This document shows, one piece after another, positions 1 through 10,343 of a DNA stretch of 31,276 bases. This DNA is from Gnetum montanum (Eukaryota > Streptophyta > Gnetopsida > Gnetales > Gnetaceae). The stretch lies in assembly GCA_015680685.1 (NCBI GenBank), contig MNCI01004849.1, positions 600,778 through 632,053 of the forward strand, given 5' to 3'. The notes below the pieces were generated by a model. The model saw only the letters and a program-made list of their open reading frames with translations, ran no database searches and was not told the origin of the DNA. Both the position numbers and the translations under genes were made by a program. The first letter of the stretch is position 1. Each line of letters starts with the position of its first letter.

Positions 1-215
1 TAGGAGATAAACTGAAAAATACCAAAAAAATCATATACCTCAGACTTGTTTAACCATACACTGTGACACATACAAGCAAGCCTGGGAAGACAACGAACGA
101 TTAACCCCAAGTGTTTCTTGTGGCATTAAGGAATTTAGTCTGCGAAGTTCGACCGAATCACGTGTACACACTCGTATTTGTATGGTTGAGTGTAGGGGTA
201 CCTCGCCACTCATCA
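1..215 (+). repeat. 3' end of the 5' LTR (U5 side)
   Basis: These 215 bases align without any gap to 9223-9437 in the 3' LTR. I count 19 differences, 16 transitions and 3 transversions. The segment ends CTCATCA at 209-215, the same terminus as the 3' LTR, and the primer binding site begins two bases later. Confidence 0.97.
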
Positions 216-216
216 T

Positions 217-234
217 TGGCGCTGTTGCCGAGGA
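217..234 (+). other. Primer binding site, tRNA-Asp type
   Basis: TGGCGCTGTTGCCGAGGA lies just after the LTR end. Plant tRNA-Asp(GUC) has a 3' end whose complement starts TGGCGCCGTTGCCGGGGA, so 16 of 18 bases match. tRNA-Asp priming is known for Athila-type elements. The two mismatches are transitions and fit later decay. Confidence 0.85.
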
Positions 235-356
235 CTAAGTGTTTTTACGCCAATTGAACATAAGGGATATCACTCACATCGTTGTGAACTTTAACGGACC
301 TTAGGGTTAATTAGTTAATTAAGAACATAACTAACGGTAAACAACACACCATTAGG

Positions 357-2815
357 ATGGCTTCTTCTCATGAAATCAACTCACCTAAGGACAACACAGG
401 AGACAGTCAGCATCATACGCATAACCGAGACTAGCCACGTCCTAAACAGTATAGGATAACTTATACTCATCCCGATGAGTATGTCACTGATTACACTTTT
501 ACTCTCTATCAGGATGAACAGTTGCGCTGGAAAGATTTGTTTGGTAATATAGTTTTACCACCAGATCGATCTATTCCGAACATGCTTTTCCATGGATTAG
601 CACAGATTGGCATGCAGGACTTATTCGCTGAATATGTTGCTGGAAAATATCATATAAGGGATTATCATCCCACCGCTTTGCAATGCATGAGGGATGAAAG
701 GCAGGCGAGCCAACATTCATTGTTGAAAGGCAAGGTCCCCCATGTCATTAGTGAAATAGGAGATGAGGAACCCCTCACAATGGGTTCCTTAGAAAATGAT
801 GTTCCTCCTCCTCACTCTGGTGAAGAGGTAAAGCATCAGGGCCTTCGATCAACTGTACATGCTACAGGCTCTGATTCCCGTGAGCACCAACTGTTTATGG
901 AAGGAACAACCACTCACACTAAGGATGGACACTTATATTGTTACAACGATTGGGGCCGAAGCAGCCAAAGAGAAGGTAAGAAACATCGCCACGGTGATGG
1001 ATCCCCTTCCTCTTCTCCTTCATCTCATCATTCACACTCTCCTTCCACATCTGGGTGCAACCATCGTGAGCATAACGGAGAGGATAAAAGTAAAAAGGAA
1101 GATGAAATACCTCGACAAGAAGGTTGAGAGGAGTTAGGACAAGGGCAAGGACGTAGGGAAAGTAGGGAACCACCACGTAGACATCACAGGCATCATGATA
1201 GAGATGATCATGACGAATCCCTACTCGCAACTCGAAGCATGCTAGACATTAGAGAGGCAGTTAGGATCCCCACAAGGCATTTAAAGGACAGTAGGATCAA
1301 GTGTTTGGACATAAATAATATCCCACATTTTAAAGGGGGATAGAACACTGATCCTCAACATCATTTATAGGCATTCCATGATGCCTGTGCCTTGCAGAAC
1401 ATAGATAATGAGTGGCAGAAACTCAAGTTGTTCTTAAGGACACTCACCAAAGAAGTAGAGAGCTGGTACCGGTCCTTAGAACCGAAAACCATCAGGAGGT
1501 GAAGTACAATGCTTGAATTATTCAACAACAAATATCAAATGTACTCTAGAGTGTCCAACTTGCGTAAGCAAATCCAAGGCTAGAAACAAGGTGCTTATGA
1601 ACCCTTGGATGCTACCATGGCCCGTTACTATACACTGCTACATCGTTGCCCAGGCCATGGGTATGCTAAACGGGATCAACTTCACCACATCATGGATGGG
1701 CTAAGAAATGAAATGAGAAGAACTCTTGGGACTTACACCCAAGGGAGACTCTCCCAACTGAGAGCCCATGAAGTTGAAAGCTTGTTGGAACAAGTAGCGC
1801 AAGAAGAGGTGAGCTACGTAAGAGAGAAAGTGTAGAAGAATACAACCACGATCCCTCCCTTCACAAGAAGGGAGTGAAATTCTATGATGAGGAGGATGAG
1901 TTACCACTTGAAGAGTTGGTGAACTGGAAAACCATGTCGATCCAAAAGTTAACAACCGAGGTATCAACTAAGGTAGACCAAATGTGGGATTCCTTAGACT
2001 CAAGAATAGAAATAGTCTTGAAAATCGTAGAAGAGTCTAAGGTTGAGCAAGGTAGTGATAGAGGTAAAACTAAGCGGAGAAACTTAAACCCTGCACATAG
2101 CAAGGGTAAGGGAAAAATCCCTATCTCTGATGAGGCTGTAAATTCTGATTCAGATAATGATAGTGGATGTGAGGTTTGTTACTATGACCATCCTAAGGGA
2201 TGTTGCCCAATTATCTCACATCTGCAGGAGTCTGGGGTGTATGCATTAAATCCAAGACTTAATCAATGGCAAACGCCCCGAAGGTTACCTTACCCACAAG
2301 GTAACCCAAGGCAGTTCCACCAACCCTTGACATATTATCCAAGTGGAACACCTCCACAGCCCATTGGACAACACCAGCTGTGGCAATACCCACAGTCATG
2401 GGGGATGCCACCGCCAACACATCAACACCCTTACCAGCAGCCTGATCCTCATAGATATTATGTGCAACAGCCGGTTCCTCTAGGTAACTTTACGAGTCAC
2501 ATGAAACCTCCATGTTACTACCATGTTCAGGAATATTTTAGGACTCCCCCTCCTTCGGGAAACACCCTATACCCATGACACCCTCCAAGTTCATCCGCAT
2601 CTCTCGCACCTACGGCCACACCACCAACCGTTCCAATGAAGGCCAGAGTAAATCCCACTCAACTGTGAAAACCTAATACTGCGAGGGACTCCAATCCTTT
2701 AATATCAGTTGGTTCTAACAATCGTTCACCAAAAAGACCCTTCCTTAGGACCAATAATCCAACCAAGCCTTCGCTATCACAAGCAGTTGATCATCCTAAC
2801 ACTCCCATACCCAAC
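357..2815 (+). pseudogene. gag: gag of the left gypsy element, decayed
   Basis: The likely start is the ATG at 357, 122 bp after the PBS. The same frame is interrupted by TAG at 432, TGA at 1125, TAG at 1341 and 1368, TGA at 1500, TAG at 1581 and TAG at 1833. A frame change near 1830-1840 moves the reading into the frame used by all of pol. The segment at about 1310-1835 has the layout of a retrotransposon capsid domain (FHDACALQN, a WYRSL-like core, then helices). A zinc-knuckle-like C-X2-C-X3-H-X4-C lies near 2177-2216, one residue short of the usual CCHC spacing. It is followed by a Pro/Gln/Tyr-rich stretch (about 2250-2570) resembling a low-complexity linker. In retrotransposons Gag forms the cytoplasmic particle. 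TGA stops at 2576 and 2666 separate it further from protease. Confidence 0.85.
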
Positions 2816-3781
2816 ATGGTTTCGGGAAACCATCCTGCGGTAAAATCACGTTCAATGCATACAGTAACAAACTGGATCAAGGTGGGCCACCTCCCAAAAA
2901 AATTATCAGATCTAGGAGTTCCCTTAGTTTATCTCCAAGTCGCTGGGAATGAACCCCATAAGGCTCTTCTTAACTCAGGTTCCGGGGTCAACTTAATCTC
3001 ACAAAAACTATATAAAACTTGGAACTTTCCCCCACTCAAGAAGAGCAAAATTCTCTTAGAGTTGGCTAACCAATCCATCATTGTTCCTTTGGGACAGGTT
3101 GAAGACATTGTTACCACTGTCGGTGGATGGTCATATCCAGCCGATTTCCTAGTGATCAAAATAAACAATGATAAAGGGGATTTCCCAATTATCATGGGAA
3201 GGGCATGGCTAAATACAATCGATGCATGCTTAGGAATTCATAACCTTTCCCTAGAAATATTCAAGACAAATACGTTTGGGAAAATTGAGAGGAAAAGAGT
3301 TCCATGCATCGCATATAGCGACACAAGGTGTCATTGCGTGCAGAAATCATGGGTAATGCAAAGTTTAACATTTCCTGCATGCAATTGGTGTGCACAGGAC
3401 ATTAATATACAAAAGTGCCTATATGCAGCAGCCACACAACAAGAAAACACCCAGTGGCTGATGGCTGATAAAGATAACAGCCCAACTACCTGCATGGAAC
3501 TAGCTGAGGGAATAAATAGTGCTTACCTTGAAAGCGCAGACATATTGGAGCAAGTCCGTTGCCAGCTCCCATCCCTTAACTCCAAAAATACTAATTGGGG
3601 GAAGTTGGAGATTCCTGAGGAGTTTAAACAAGAGCCCCTAGAGTTAAAACTATTACCCACTGGTCTAGAATACGTGACCCTCAAAAACAGAAAATCGGTG
3701 ATCATCAACGCAAAGCTCGTGCCGACGCAAAAAGAAAGTTTACTAAGGGTGATAAATAAGTGGTTAGCTTCCTTTTCTTGA
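2816..3781 (+). pseudogene. Aspartic protease region of pol, catalytic Asp replaced
   Basis: A retropepsin fold is recognisable: strand VPLVYLQVAG, then ALLNSGSGVNLIS, a hydrophobic middle, and the flap-distal IIMGRAWLNT. The active-site triplet normally reads D-S/T-G. Here the codon at 2972-2974 is AAC, giving N-S-G, so the enzyme should be dead. GAC/GAT to AAC/AAT is a G-to-A transition, in keeping with the rest of the element. The frame (same as RT and integrase) stays open to TGA at 3779. Residues beyond about 150 are the poorly conserved protease-RT connection. Retropepsin normally cleaves the Gag-Pol polyprotein. Confidence 0.9.
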
Positions 3782-5130
3782 TCATATCTTGAACTAACTA
3801 GAATAGATCCTTGAATATACCAACATCGGATTTATACAGACCCTTCTATGAAACCTCGCAAACAACCCCAGAGGCGATTGAACCCGAAACTAAAACAAAT
3901 TGTTAAAGAAGAACTAGAACAACTTCTTAAGGCCGAGTTCATTTACCCTATCGCTGACAACAAATGGGTTAGCCCTCTTGTCATCGTACCGAGAAAGGGA
4001 GGTAAATGGAGGATATATATAGATTTTAAGCTGTTAAATATGGCAACATTCAAAGACCACTTCCCACTGCCATTTGTGAACCAAGTCTTAGACACTATAG
4101 CAGGGCATCACTATTACAGTTTTCTGGATGGATATAGCGGGTACAACCAAATACGCATTGCACTAGAAGATCAAGCCAAAACAACATTCACCAGTCCTTG
4201 GGGAACGTTCGCATATAACCAAATGCCTTTCGGTTTGTGTAATGCACCTGCCACGTTCCAATGCCTAGTTCTAAGTATTTTTCAACAACAAATAGGCAAT
4301 GGAGTAGAAGTCTTCATGGATGACTTCTCCACTTATGGGAAGAACTTTGATCAAGCTCTCAACTGATTAGAGTAAGTATTGAAACGATGTGTTGAAACCA
4401 ACCTTAAGCTCAACTGGCAGAAGAGCCATTTGATGGTTCAAGAGGGCATCATGCTGGGCCAAAAAATTTCGCAATCAAGAATCGAAGTTGACCCAAAAAA
4501 AATTAAAGTCATCCAAGGAATCACCTGACATCCAGAAACCGTTAAATACGTGAGGTCATTCCTTGGACACACTGGCTACTATAGGAGGTTTATTGCAAAA
4601 TTTTCAAAAGTCACCAAACCGTTGGTAGAATTAACAAAAAAAGATGCATCATTTGAATGGACCAAGGAATGTGAACAAGCATTCCAAGCTCTTAAACAGA
4701 GGCTTGTGAAAACTCCCATTCTACAGGCACCTGACTGGTCCAGACCATTCCATATCATGACTGATGCATCCAATTATGCGTTAGGAGCTATACTGACACA
4801 ACTAGATGAACAAAAATGACCCTATTACATCCATTGTGCTAGTAAAAGTATCACCGGTGCACAACTCAACTACACGACTACAGAAAAAGAATTAATGGTT
4901 GTTGTGTTTGCACTGGATAAGTTTAGGCACTATGTATTGGGTTACAAGGTATATATCCACACAGATCATAGTGCGATTAGGTTCCTTATGAATAAGCCAA
5001 CGGTTAGCCCACGTATCATACATTGGCTGGTGATTCTTCAGGAGTTCGATTTAACTATTGTAGACCGTAAGGACACCAAGAACGTAGTCACCGATCACCT
5101 ATCTCGGTTGCGATGGGACAACAAAGAGGA
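3782..5130 (+). pseudogene. Reverse transcriptase and RNase H of pol, decayed
   Basis: RT: WVSPLVIVPRK, the WRIYIDF block, HFPLPF, FLDGYSGYNQI (first Asp at about 4127), MPFGLCNAPATFQ and FMDDF (4313-4327, the catalytic DD intact), then the thumb/connection with SFLGHTGYYRRFI near 4550-4590. RNase H: TDAS (Asp 4763), TEKEL (Glu 4883), HTDHS (Asp 4964) and VTDHLSR (Asp 5090), so all four acidic positions are present. In-frame breaks are TGA 3812, TGA 4364, TAA 4373, TGA 4526 and TGA 4817. No frame shift is needed anywhere in this stretch. These domains copy the element RNA into DNA inside the particle. Confidence 0.95.
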
Positions 5131-6559
5131 CGAATACGTGGTATCTGACCATTTCCCTGATGAGACCCTCTTTGCTGGTGTAATAAATAATCAACCCATG
5201 GAAGTAAACTGGTATAGAGGCATTCTCACTTATCTCACCTCACAACAAATACCACAGAGATTAGACTTTAGGAAGAAAAAACAGTTTCTTCACAACATCA
5301 AATATTTCATGGAAATTGGGGGACAACTCTACAAAGTCTGCCCTGATGGCCTAGTTCAATGGTGTGTACCCGACCAAGACCAATTAAAAGTTCTCCAGGA
5401 TGCTCATGAGGGCCCCTGTGGGGGTCATTATGCTGGGAGATGAACGGCCACTAAAATCCTACTTGTAGGATACTATTGGCCAACACTATTTCAGGATGCC
5501 CACCATTTTGCTCAATCCTATGAGCACTGCCAACATGATGGGGAAATGACTACTAGGATGGAGGGTCCACAACAATGGATTCAACCTTTAGAACCCTTTG
5601 ACATTTGGGGGATAGATTTTATGGGACCAATTACACCAATGTCCAATAGAAAAGCATATATAATCGTTGTTGTTGATTACTTAACCAAATGGGCTGAAGC
5701 AACTGCTGTAACAAATTGCACATCATCTACAACTGCCCAATTTGTGCAGCAACAAATCGTTAATAGGTTTGGTGTGCCACGTGCCCTTATTTCTGACAAT
5801 GGAATGCATTTTACGGGTGCAACCTTTAGAAAGTTGATGCAATGCTTAGGGGTTGAGCATAAACTGACCACACCTTACCACCCCCAAGCTAATGGTCAAG
5901 CTGAAGTTACTAATAGGGAGATTACCAGAATATTAACACGAACAATTAGAAAATTTAGGGGAGACTGGAGCATGAAACTGAATGACGCTCTTTGGGCATA
6001 TCATTCCACTTGGAAGCTCCCTACAGGATATTCTCCCTATGAGCTAGTGTACGGGAAACTTCCAAAACTACCTATACAAAGTGAGCTCTGTACATTGTCC
6101 ATGGCCTATGAACTTCACCTGGATCTCGACCTAGCACAAAAACAACGACTAGCAACTTTGAATGTGTTAGACGAGAATCGATTGGTTGCACTATCGTTAA
6201 ATGAGTTGCACAAAGCACACAGTAAACAATGGCATGACCTTAGGATCCGAAGGCTTAGGTATCAACCAGGAGATAAGGCCCTTTACTGAAACCCCACACA
6301 TGTACCCCAACGTACAAAGTTTCAGACCTTGTGGGAAGGACCTTACATTATTCATACTACCTTTCCCTCTGGAGCCATGATGATATATAAGCCTGATAGC
6401 TCGGATAAAAGGTTATTGATTAATGTACAACAAACAAAACCCTTCCATGAATCTGCACCAGCCAGCACAAGTCGCACTTCTACCAGTGGTCAACCACGCT
6501 CACTATTTCGGATCTCTCCCTTACAACTCAGTCATGGGGGAGATGGCCACCTATGCTAA
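5131..6559 (+). pseudogene. Integrase of pol, decayed, with C-terminal GPY-like module
   Basis: The N-terminal zinc-binding part lies at about 5400-5535: the two His are seen around HEGPCGGH, but the first Cys position reads Tyr (TAT at 5519-5521) before the conserved C of EHCQ. The core has GIDFMGP (Asp at about 5615), ISDNG (Asp 5795) and GQAE (Glu 5903), with exactly 35 residues between the second and third, a DD35E triad. LWEGPYII at about 6329-6350 is the GPY/F-like C-terminal module, and the frame ends at TAA 6557. Stops at 5441 and 6287 (both TGA) interrupt it. No chromodomain follows, supporting the non-chromovirus branch. Confidence 0.93.
6528..6540 (+). other. PPT-like motif copy 1, at the end of pol
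   Basis: CAGTCATGGGGG overlaps the last codons of the integrase frame. The same AGTCATGGGGG core recurs at 7875 and 8468; only the last one abuts an LTR. Confidence 0.5.
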
Positions 6560-6617
6560 CCATATGGGGCCCTCAGTTCTTTTTCAGTTTTTTTTATACA
6601 TTTTTGTTTTACAACAT

Positions 6618-6720
6618 TTTTTGTTTTACAAATTTCTTTAACTTTTTCTATTTTTGTTTTTACAAATTTCTTTAACTTTTCTTGTTTTTGTTTTACATCA
6701 TCGTTATACTTTTCTATTTT
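6618..6720 (+). repeat. T-rich tandem repeat, period 33-34 bp, about 3 copies
   Basis: Copies containing TTTTTGTTTTACAAATTTC start near 6618, 6651 and 6685. The third is diverged after TTTTGTTTTACA. Tandem arrays 3' of pol are common in plant gypsy elements. Confidence 0.8.
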
Positions 6721-6721
6721 A

Positions 6722-6738
6722 TGTGTGTGTGTGTGTGT
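6722..6738 (+). repeat. (TG)8 microsatellite
   Basis: Eight TG units plus a T, directly after the T-rich tandem repeat. Confidence 0.97.
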
Positions 6739-7874
6739 CATCCGCCATGTAAGTTCGTCACCCAATAAGTGTTCAAGCTGATGGGATGAACTATTTTTCA
6801 TTAATTGCTAATGTTTGGTTTTTACCTTTAAGTTCCAATGTTGATACTAAGGTATGTCTCTTTTGATATGGCAGGCAATGAGATCACTTCATCCATCTAT
6901 CCATCAAAGTCTATGGTTTCTCTTGGCTTGGAAATGTACAGTTCCCCTCCAATAAGAACTTTAATGAATCAGTGAATGGGCATTTCTCAAACTAAGGAAG
7001 GACTCAAGGATTGCAAAGGGTATGACTTCAAAGGAACTTGATGCTTTTGTGTTGATCATTCTCTTGGGTGCTTGGATGTTTTCTTCTTCGGAAGCTGAGA
7101 CAATAAAAATAAGAAGTCTTTGCATGGTGTGGTCCTCACGCATAAAAATACAAAACACAAAAAAAAAGACCCCACAGTGAGGATTCAAAGCATACCCCTT
7201 AGACAAAATAAAATTTGGGCTGTAAGCACTGGTTATGGAACCAAAGTGTTCCCTCTAACTAAGGCCCTTCTCGCTTCCCATTCTCTCCTTTGTTTCGTCG
7301 GAATGATGGTGGATCTTTGAAGATGCATCCTTGTTATCCAAGTGGATGGTTTAACCAAATGCATTGATGCGGAGTCACTGACAGTGGTTGGTTTGAGCCA
7401 AAGTTGGAATGAGATTGCCAAGTTGCATTACTCATAAAATGCACAAGGGGCTGTACACCACCTTGTTCTTGGAATTCCATTCCACTTCTCTTCTTTCCAT
7501 CCCTCTCTCCCGTGTTCACCTCATTGTCAGTTGTATCATTAGTATATATTTTGGTTGATGCATTATTTTCTTTTTGGTAAATTCTTCCGGTTAAGACTTT
7601 AACTCTTGTTCCAAAGGACATTCCCAGCACCTACGGACTCTTTGAATGTGGGATTGTCATGGAATTAAGGGCATGAGCCTGCTTTGGGGAGGACCCACTA
7701 ACACTCCTATTTGGAACATTAGCTAACTTCTTTTTCTTAACATTTTGCAATTAATTTTATTTTGTTTATTTCCATCTTGACATCCATTTCACTGATGCCA
7801 TAGTTGTCCCTTTTTCCCTATCTTTCTTACTCTTTCTTCTTTCTCCATTCTAATGCTACCAGAGGTTCGTGATT

Positions 7875-7890
7875 AGTCATGGGGGTATGA
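7875..7890 (+). other. PPT-like motif copy 2, exact copy of the LTR-adjacent site
   Basis: AGTCATGGGGGTATGA is identical over 16 bases to 8468-8483, which contains the presumed PPT and the first bases of the LTR. No LTR sequence follows here. Confidence 0.7.
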
Positions 7891-8467
7891 GGCCTGATTT
7901 TTTGATTTTTCTCCTAAGCCCCAGATTTTTACGTTTTTTCTTCTTAACCCCTACACCTTCGATAGTCATCATATACATTTTCCCAGATCCATATCAGCCA
8001 TACCACAACCTAGCCAATGAACCTAAACCGAAGAAAGATATTCTTTACTTCATGATTCAATTACCCTCGCTAATATATGATTGTGTTGTGTGTGTAGATG
8101 ACAATCATATAACAACGGAATGGATCTGGAGCAACCACTTGGAATGTAGCAGCGATGAAGTAGCTATGCAAGGAGTAGAATAGATAATGCGCTTACGGAT
8201 GGACAACGGAAGGCGCATTCTAGGCGTTGGTAGCAGCAAGACTCTTCTCTCTTCTTCTCTTCTATTCTCTCTCCTCTTTTCTCTCAGCTGCCAAATGTGG
8301 CCTGATGTCATTGTAATAAGGTGTTTACCCTTGTTGTCATGAACACTAGTTGTGTCAAGTCTTGTAATAATGAACTATTCACATGTCATTCCATTAGTTC
8401 CATTTCCCTCAATAATCCCATACCTACTTGATATCATTGTAAGGAACTCGAGGACAAGTTTTCATTT
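7891..8467. other. Spacer between the two identical PPT-like sites
   Basis: A 577-bp stretch with pyrimidine-rich tracts (TCTTCTCTTCT near 8245-8285) and no supported ORF, although one frame stays open from about 7869 to 8183. Nothing recognisable. Confidence 0.6.
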
Positions 8468-8480
8468 AGTCATGGGGGTA
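8468..8480 (+). other. Presumed polypurine tract before the 3' LTR
   Basis: AGTCATGGGGGTA ends exactly where the LTR begins. It is a weak PPT (a run of only five G). Its position supports the call more than its composition does. Confidence 0.6.
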
Positions 8481-8518
8481 TGATGAGATGCATATTACAC
8501 AAGCTGCAATATCGAGTA

Positions 8519-8547
8519 TGCGATATCGTGGTCGACACGATATCGCA
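8519..8547. promoter_or_regulatory. Perfect U3 palindrome, 12-bp arms
   Basis: TGCGATATCGTG, a 5-nt spacer GTCGA, then CACGATATCGCA. A second imperfect palindrome (CAATATC...GATATTG, about 8554-8577) follows. Both lie 20-75 bp upstream of the TATA box, where U3 enhancer elements sit. Confidence 0.8.
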
Positions 8548-8593
8548 TCCCCTACAATATCGCGTACGTGATATTGCGGTCCGCTGCCATATC

Positions 8594-8600
8594 TATAAAT
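8594..8600 (+). promoter_or_regulatory. LTR TATA box
   Basis: TATAAAT at 114-120 of the LTR. Transcription would start about 30 bp downstream, marking the U3/R border near 8625. Confidence 0.75.
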
Positions 8601-8768
8601 AAGAGGCGTCACTTCCCTCATTGATCATCCTAGGCATAAAGTAGCAAAGCTTTGGTGGATTGATCACCCTAGAGATAGAATATTTTCCATGTGCCCGTAG
8701 TAGGAGTTCCCCAAGTGAACGGTTCATTATTCAAGCAGCTTTGTACCTGAATACAAGTTGTGTATGGA

Positions 8769-8774
8769 AATAAA
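8769..8774 (+). terminator. LTR poly(A) signal
   Basis: AATAAA about 145 bp after the predicted transcription start, in position to end the R region. Confidence 0.5.
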
Positions 8775-8846
8775 GACAAGCTTTGCGGATAAACCTTGCA
8801 GTGCATGGATAGGTTTAATTAATGTTATTTACTGCTTTCCTAGTAA

Positions 8847-9027
8847 CGTGGCATGAGTATGACTTGGTTACGAGCGTTGACGAACGTGTACGGCTAGCCA
8901 AGGAATCGACTACTCATCACGATAGTTTCTCTCAACCCTTTCCTCCTAGAGCGTGGGACAAGTATGATTTGATTACGAGCATCTACGGATGTGTACGGCT
9001 AGTCAAGGAATCGGCTGCTTGCCACAC
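8847..9027 (+). repeat. Internal LTR duplication, period 105 bp
   Basis: The segment from 8847 (CGTGGCATGAGTATG) recurs from 8952 (CGTGGGACAAGTATG). Both share TACGAGC, GTGTACGGCTAG and CAAGGAATCG. The intervening TTTCTCTCAACCCTTT (about 8926) recurs in shorter form near 9197, followed by GCGTAGGAGA, so a third partial unit is present. Confidence 0.85.
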
Positions 9028-9437
9028 ATAGGTTAGTTAAGTGCCTCAATACGACTGCTTCGAGCACATGTATTACGTGTGGTGATCCCAGTAATGATTC
9101 GCATTTGGTAGCCACAATTGCACAGTTCAGGGTGTGTATGGTAAGTGGGAACAAATGATGACGCTAGGACTTAGTGCTGTAGTTAGAGTTAGTTAGTTTC
9201 TCAACCCTTTACTCTCATAGCGTAGGAGATAAACCAAAAAATACCAAAAAAATTATATACCTCAGACTTGTTTAACCATACACCGTGACACATACAAGAA
9301 AGCCTGGGAAGACAAAGAATGATTAACCCCAAGTGTTTCTTGTGGCGTTAAGGCATTTAGTCTATGGAGTTTGACCGAATCGCATGTACACGCTCATATT
9401 CGTATGGTTGAGTGTAGGGGTATCTCGCCACTCATCA

Positions 9438-10064
9438 AAAGGGTTGGGACAGAGGAGGTCATGGGTATAGCTAAAATGGAAGTGCACTTTAGTGAATTGA
9501 CTTCCTTTCATGCATCTATCTATTTGTCTCCCTTGTTGTCAAGCTTTTTCTTATGCTTCTTCCTTTATTTAGTTGAAGTTTTTTTGGTTTTTAGCTCTTG
9601 GCTATGTTGAATAGGTAATAGCATTAACCACCACATAGGGTCATTACACTATTGATTAGGCTATGGCTATTTGGGTTGTATTGGGTTGGGAGAGCTTGAT
9701 GAAAAAGGATTTCCTTGGAGGTACTCATGATGATACTCTTATGACAAAAGGAGTTCTTAAGTTGTGGAAAGCTAAAGAAGTCCTTTCATCATAGAGGAGT
9801 ACACTATTATCCAAGTGTAATACAGTGTGAAGACATGTGAAAAATGTGAAAAGATGCAAGAAAAATGCCAAAAAATGCTAGAAATGGGAGAGAGAAATGA
9901 AACATAGCACTAAATGGGAGTGTAGTTAATTCCACAAGGGTCTTAGAAGGTACACAGTGTACAAAAGGTGTAGTGGGAGTGCATTCACAATGTCAGTGAT
10001 GTCAGGCCATGAAGTTTGGCACTCATCGTGATGATCCATGCCCACCAAGATAGCCACCACAGTG
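9438..10064. other. Flank of the left element, no gene seen
   Basis: No frame of either strand shows a recognisable protein. The region is probably the distal (R/U5 or internal) part of the minus-strand LTR-like segment whose TATA lies at 10344. Confidence 0.5.
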
Positions 10065-10200
10065 TACCATGTAATGTTCTGCAGGACTACAATGGCACTC
10101 TGATGCACTATGCAGTGTAAGGATGCAATGGAGCTATGATGTACTATGTGATGTAAGGTTGCAACAATACCATAGTGTACTATGAGATGTAGGGATGCCT
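10065..10200 (+). repeat. Tandem repeat, period 36 bp
   Basis: Units TGATGCACTATGCAGTGTAA (10101), TGATGTACTATGTGATGTAA (10137) and TAGTGTACTATGAGATGTAG (10173) are spaced exactly 36 bp. A more diverged unit precedes at about 10061. Confidence 0.85.
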
Positions 10201-10343
10201 ATTTGCTATTGTGTTGTGCTCTGGGTCTTGTTCACCGATGGAGCTAAGTGGTAGGATGAAAAAATGCCAAATTCCAAATGAAAGTGCCAACTACCAACCA
10301 ATGAAAAATGGAATCCCACCCCCTAAAAATTGGGATGCAAAGG

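Larger units (their letters stand above)
6560..7874. other. Non-coding spacer between pol and 3' LTR
   Basis: In Athila elements an env-like ORF often sits here, but both strands give only short, compositionally odd frames with no recognisable motif. The first 180 bp are T-rich with a tandem repeat and a TG microsatellite. The rest is mixed-composition sequence without a convincing gene. An RNA leader or 3' untranslated role is the simplest reading. Confidence 0.7.
1..9437 (+). mobile_element. Ty3/gypsy LTR retrotransposon, Athila-related (OTA) type, missing most of its 5' LTR
   Basis: The order 5' LTR end, PBS, gag, protease, RT, RNase H, integrase, spacer, PPT-like site and 3' LTR is read directly. 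Domain order PR-RT-RH-INT defines Ty3/gypsy. A tRNA-Asp-like primer site, no chromodomain seen, and RT/RNase H wording close to Athila suggest the OTA (Athila/Tat) branch, though no env-like ORF is present. The window starts inside the 5' LTR, so about 740 bp of it and the upstream target-site duplicate are outside. The element is defective: about ten in-frame stops in pol and several in gag, one gag frame change, and substitutions at catalytic or zinc-binding residues. It can only be remobilised in trans, if at all. Confidence 0.95.
8481..9437 (+). repeat. Complete 3' LTR, 957 bp
   Basis: It starts TGATGAG and ends CTCATCA, a perfect 7-bp terminal inverted repeat with TG/CA ends. Its last 215 bp match 1-215. 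It contains a palindrome cluster, TATA box, poly(A) signal and an internal 105-bp-period duplication. Flanking target-site sequence after the end reads AAAGG; the matching upstream copy is outside the window. Confidence 0.96.

Noticed and set aside
216-234. PBS as a tRNA gene fragment
   Set aside because: Only 18 bp match the tRNA end and the site abuts the LTR exactly as a primer site does.
4579-4773. Minus-strand frame opposite RT/RNase H
   Set aside because: Shadow of the conserved plus-strand RT/RNase H coding sequence.
6961-8311. Several 60-105-codon frames between pol and the 3' LTR as an env-like gene
   Set aside because: No signal peptide, transmembrane pattern with coiled coil, or other env-like feature, and composition follows the T-rich or pyrimidine tracts. 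Frames overlap on both strands without consistency.
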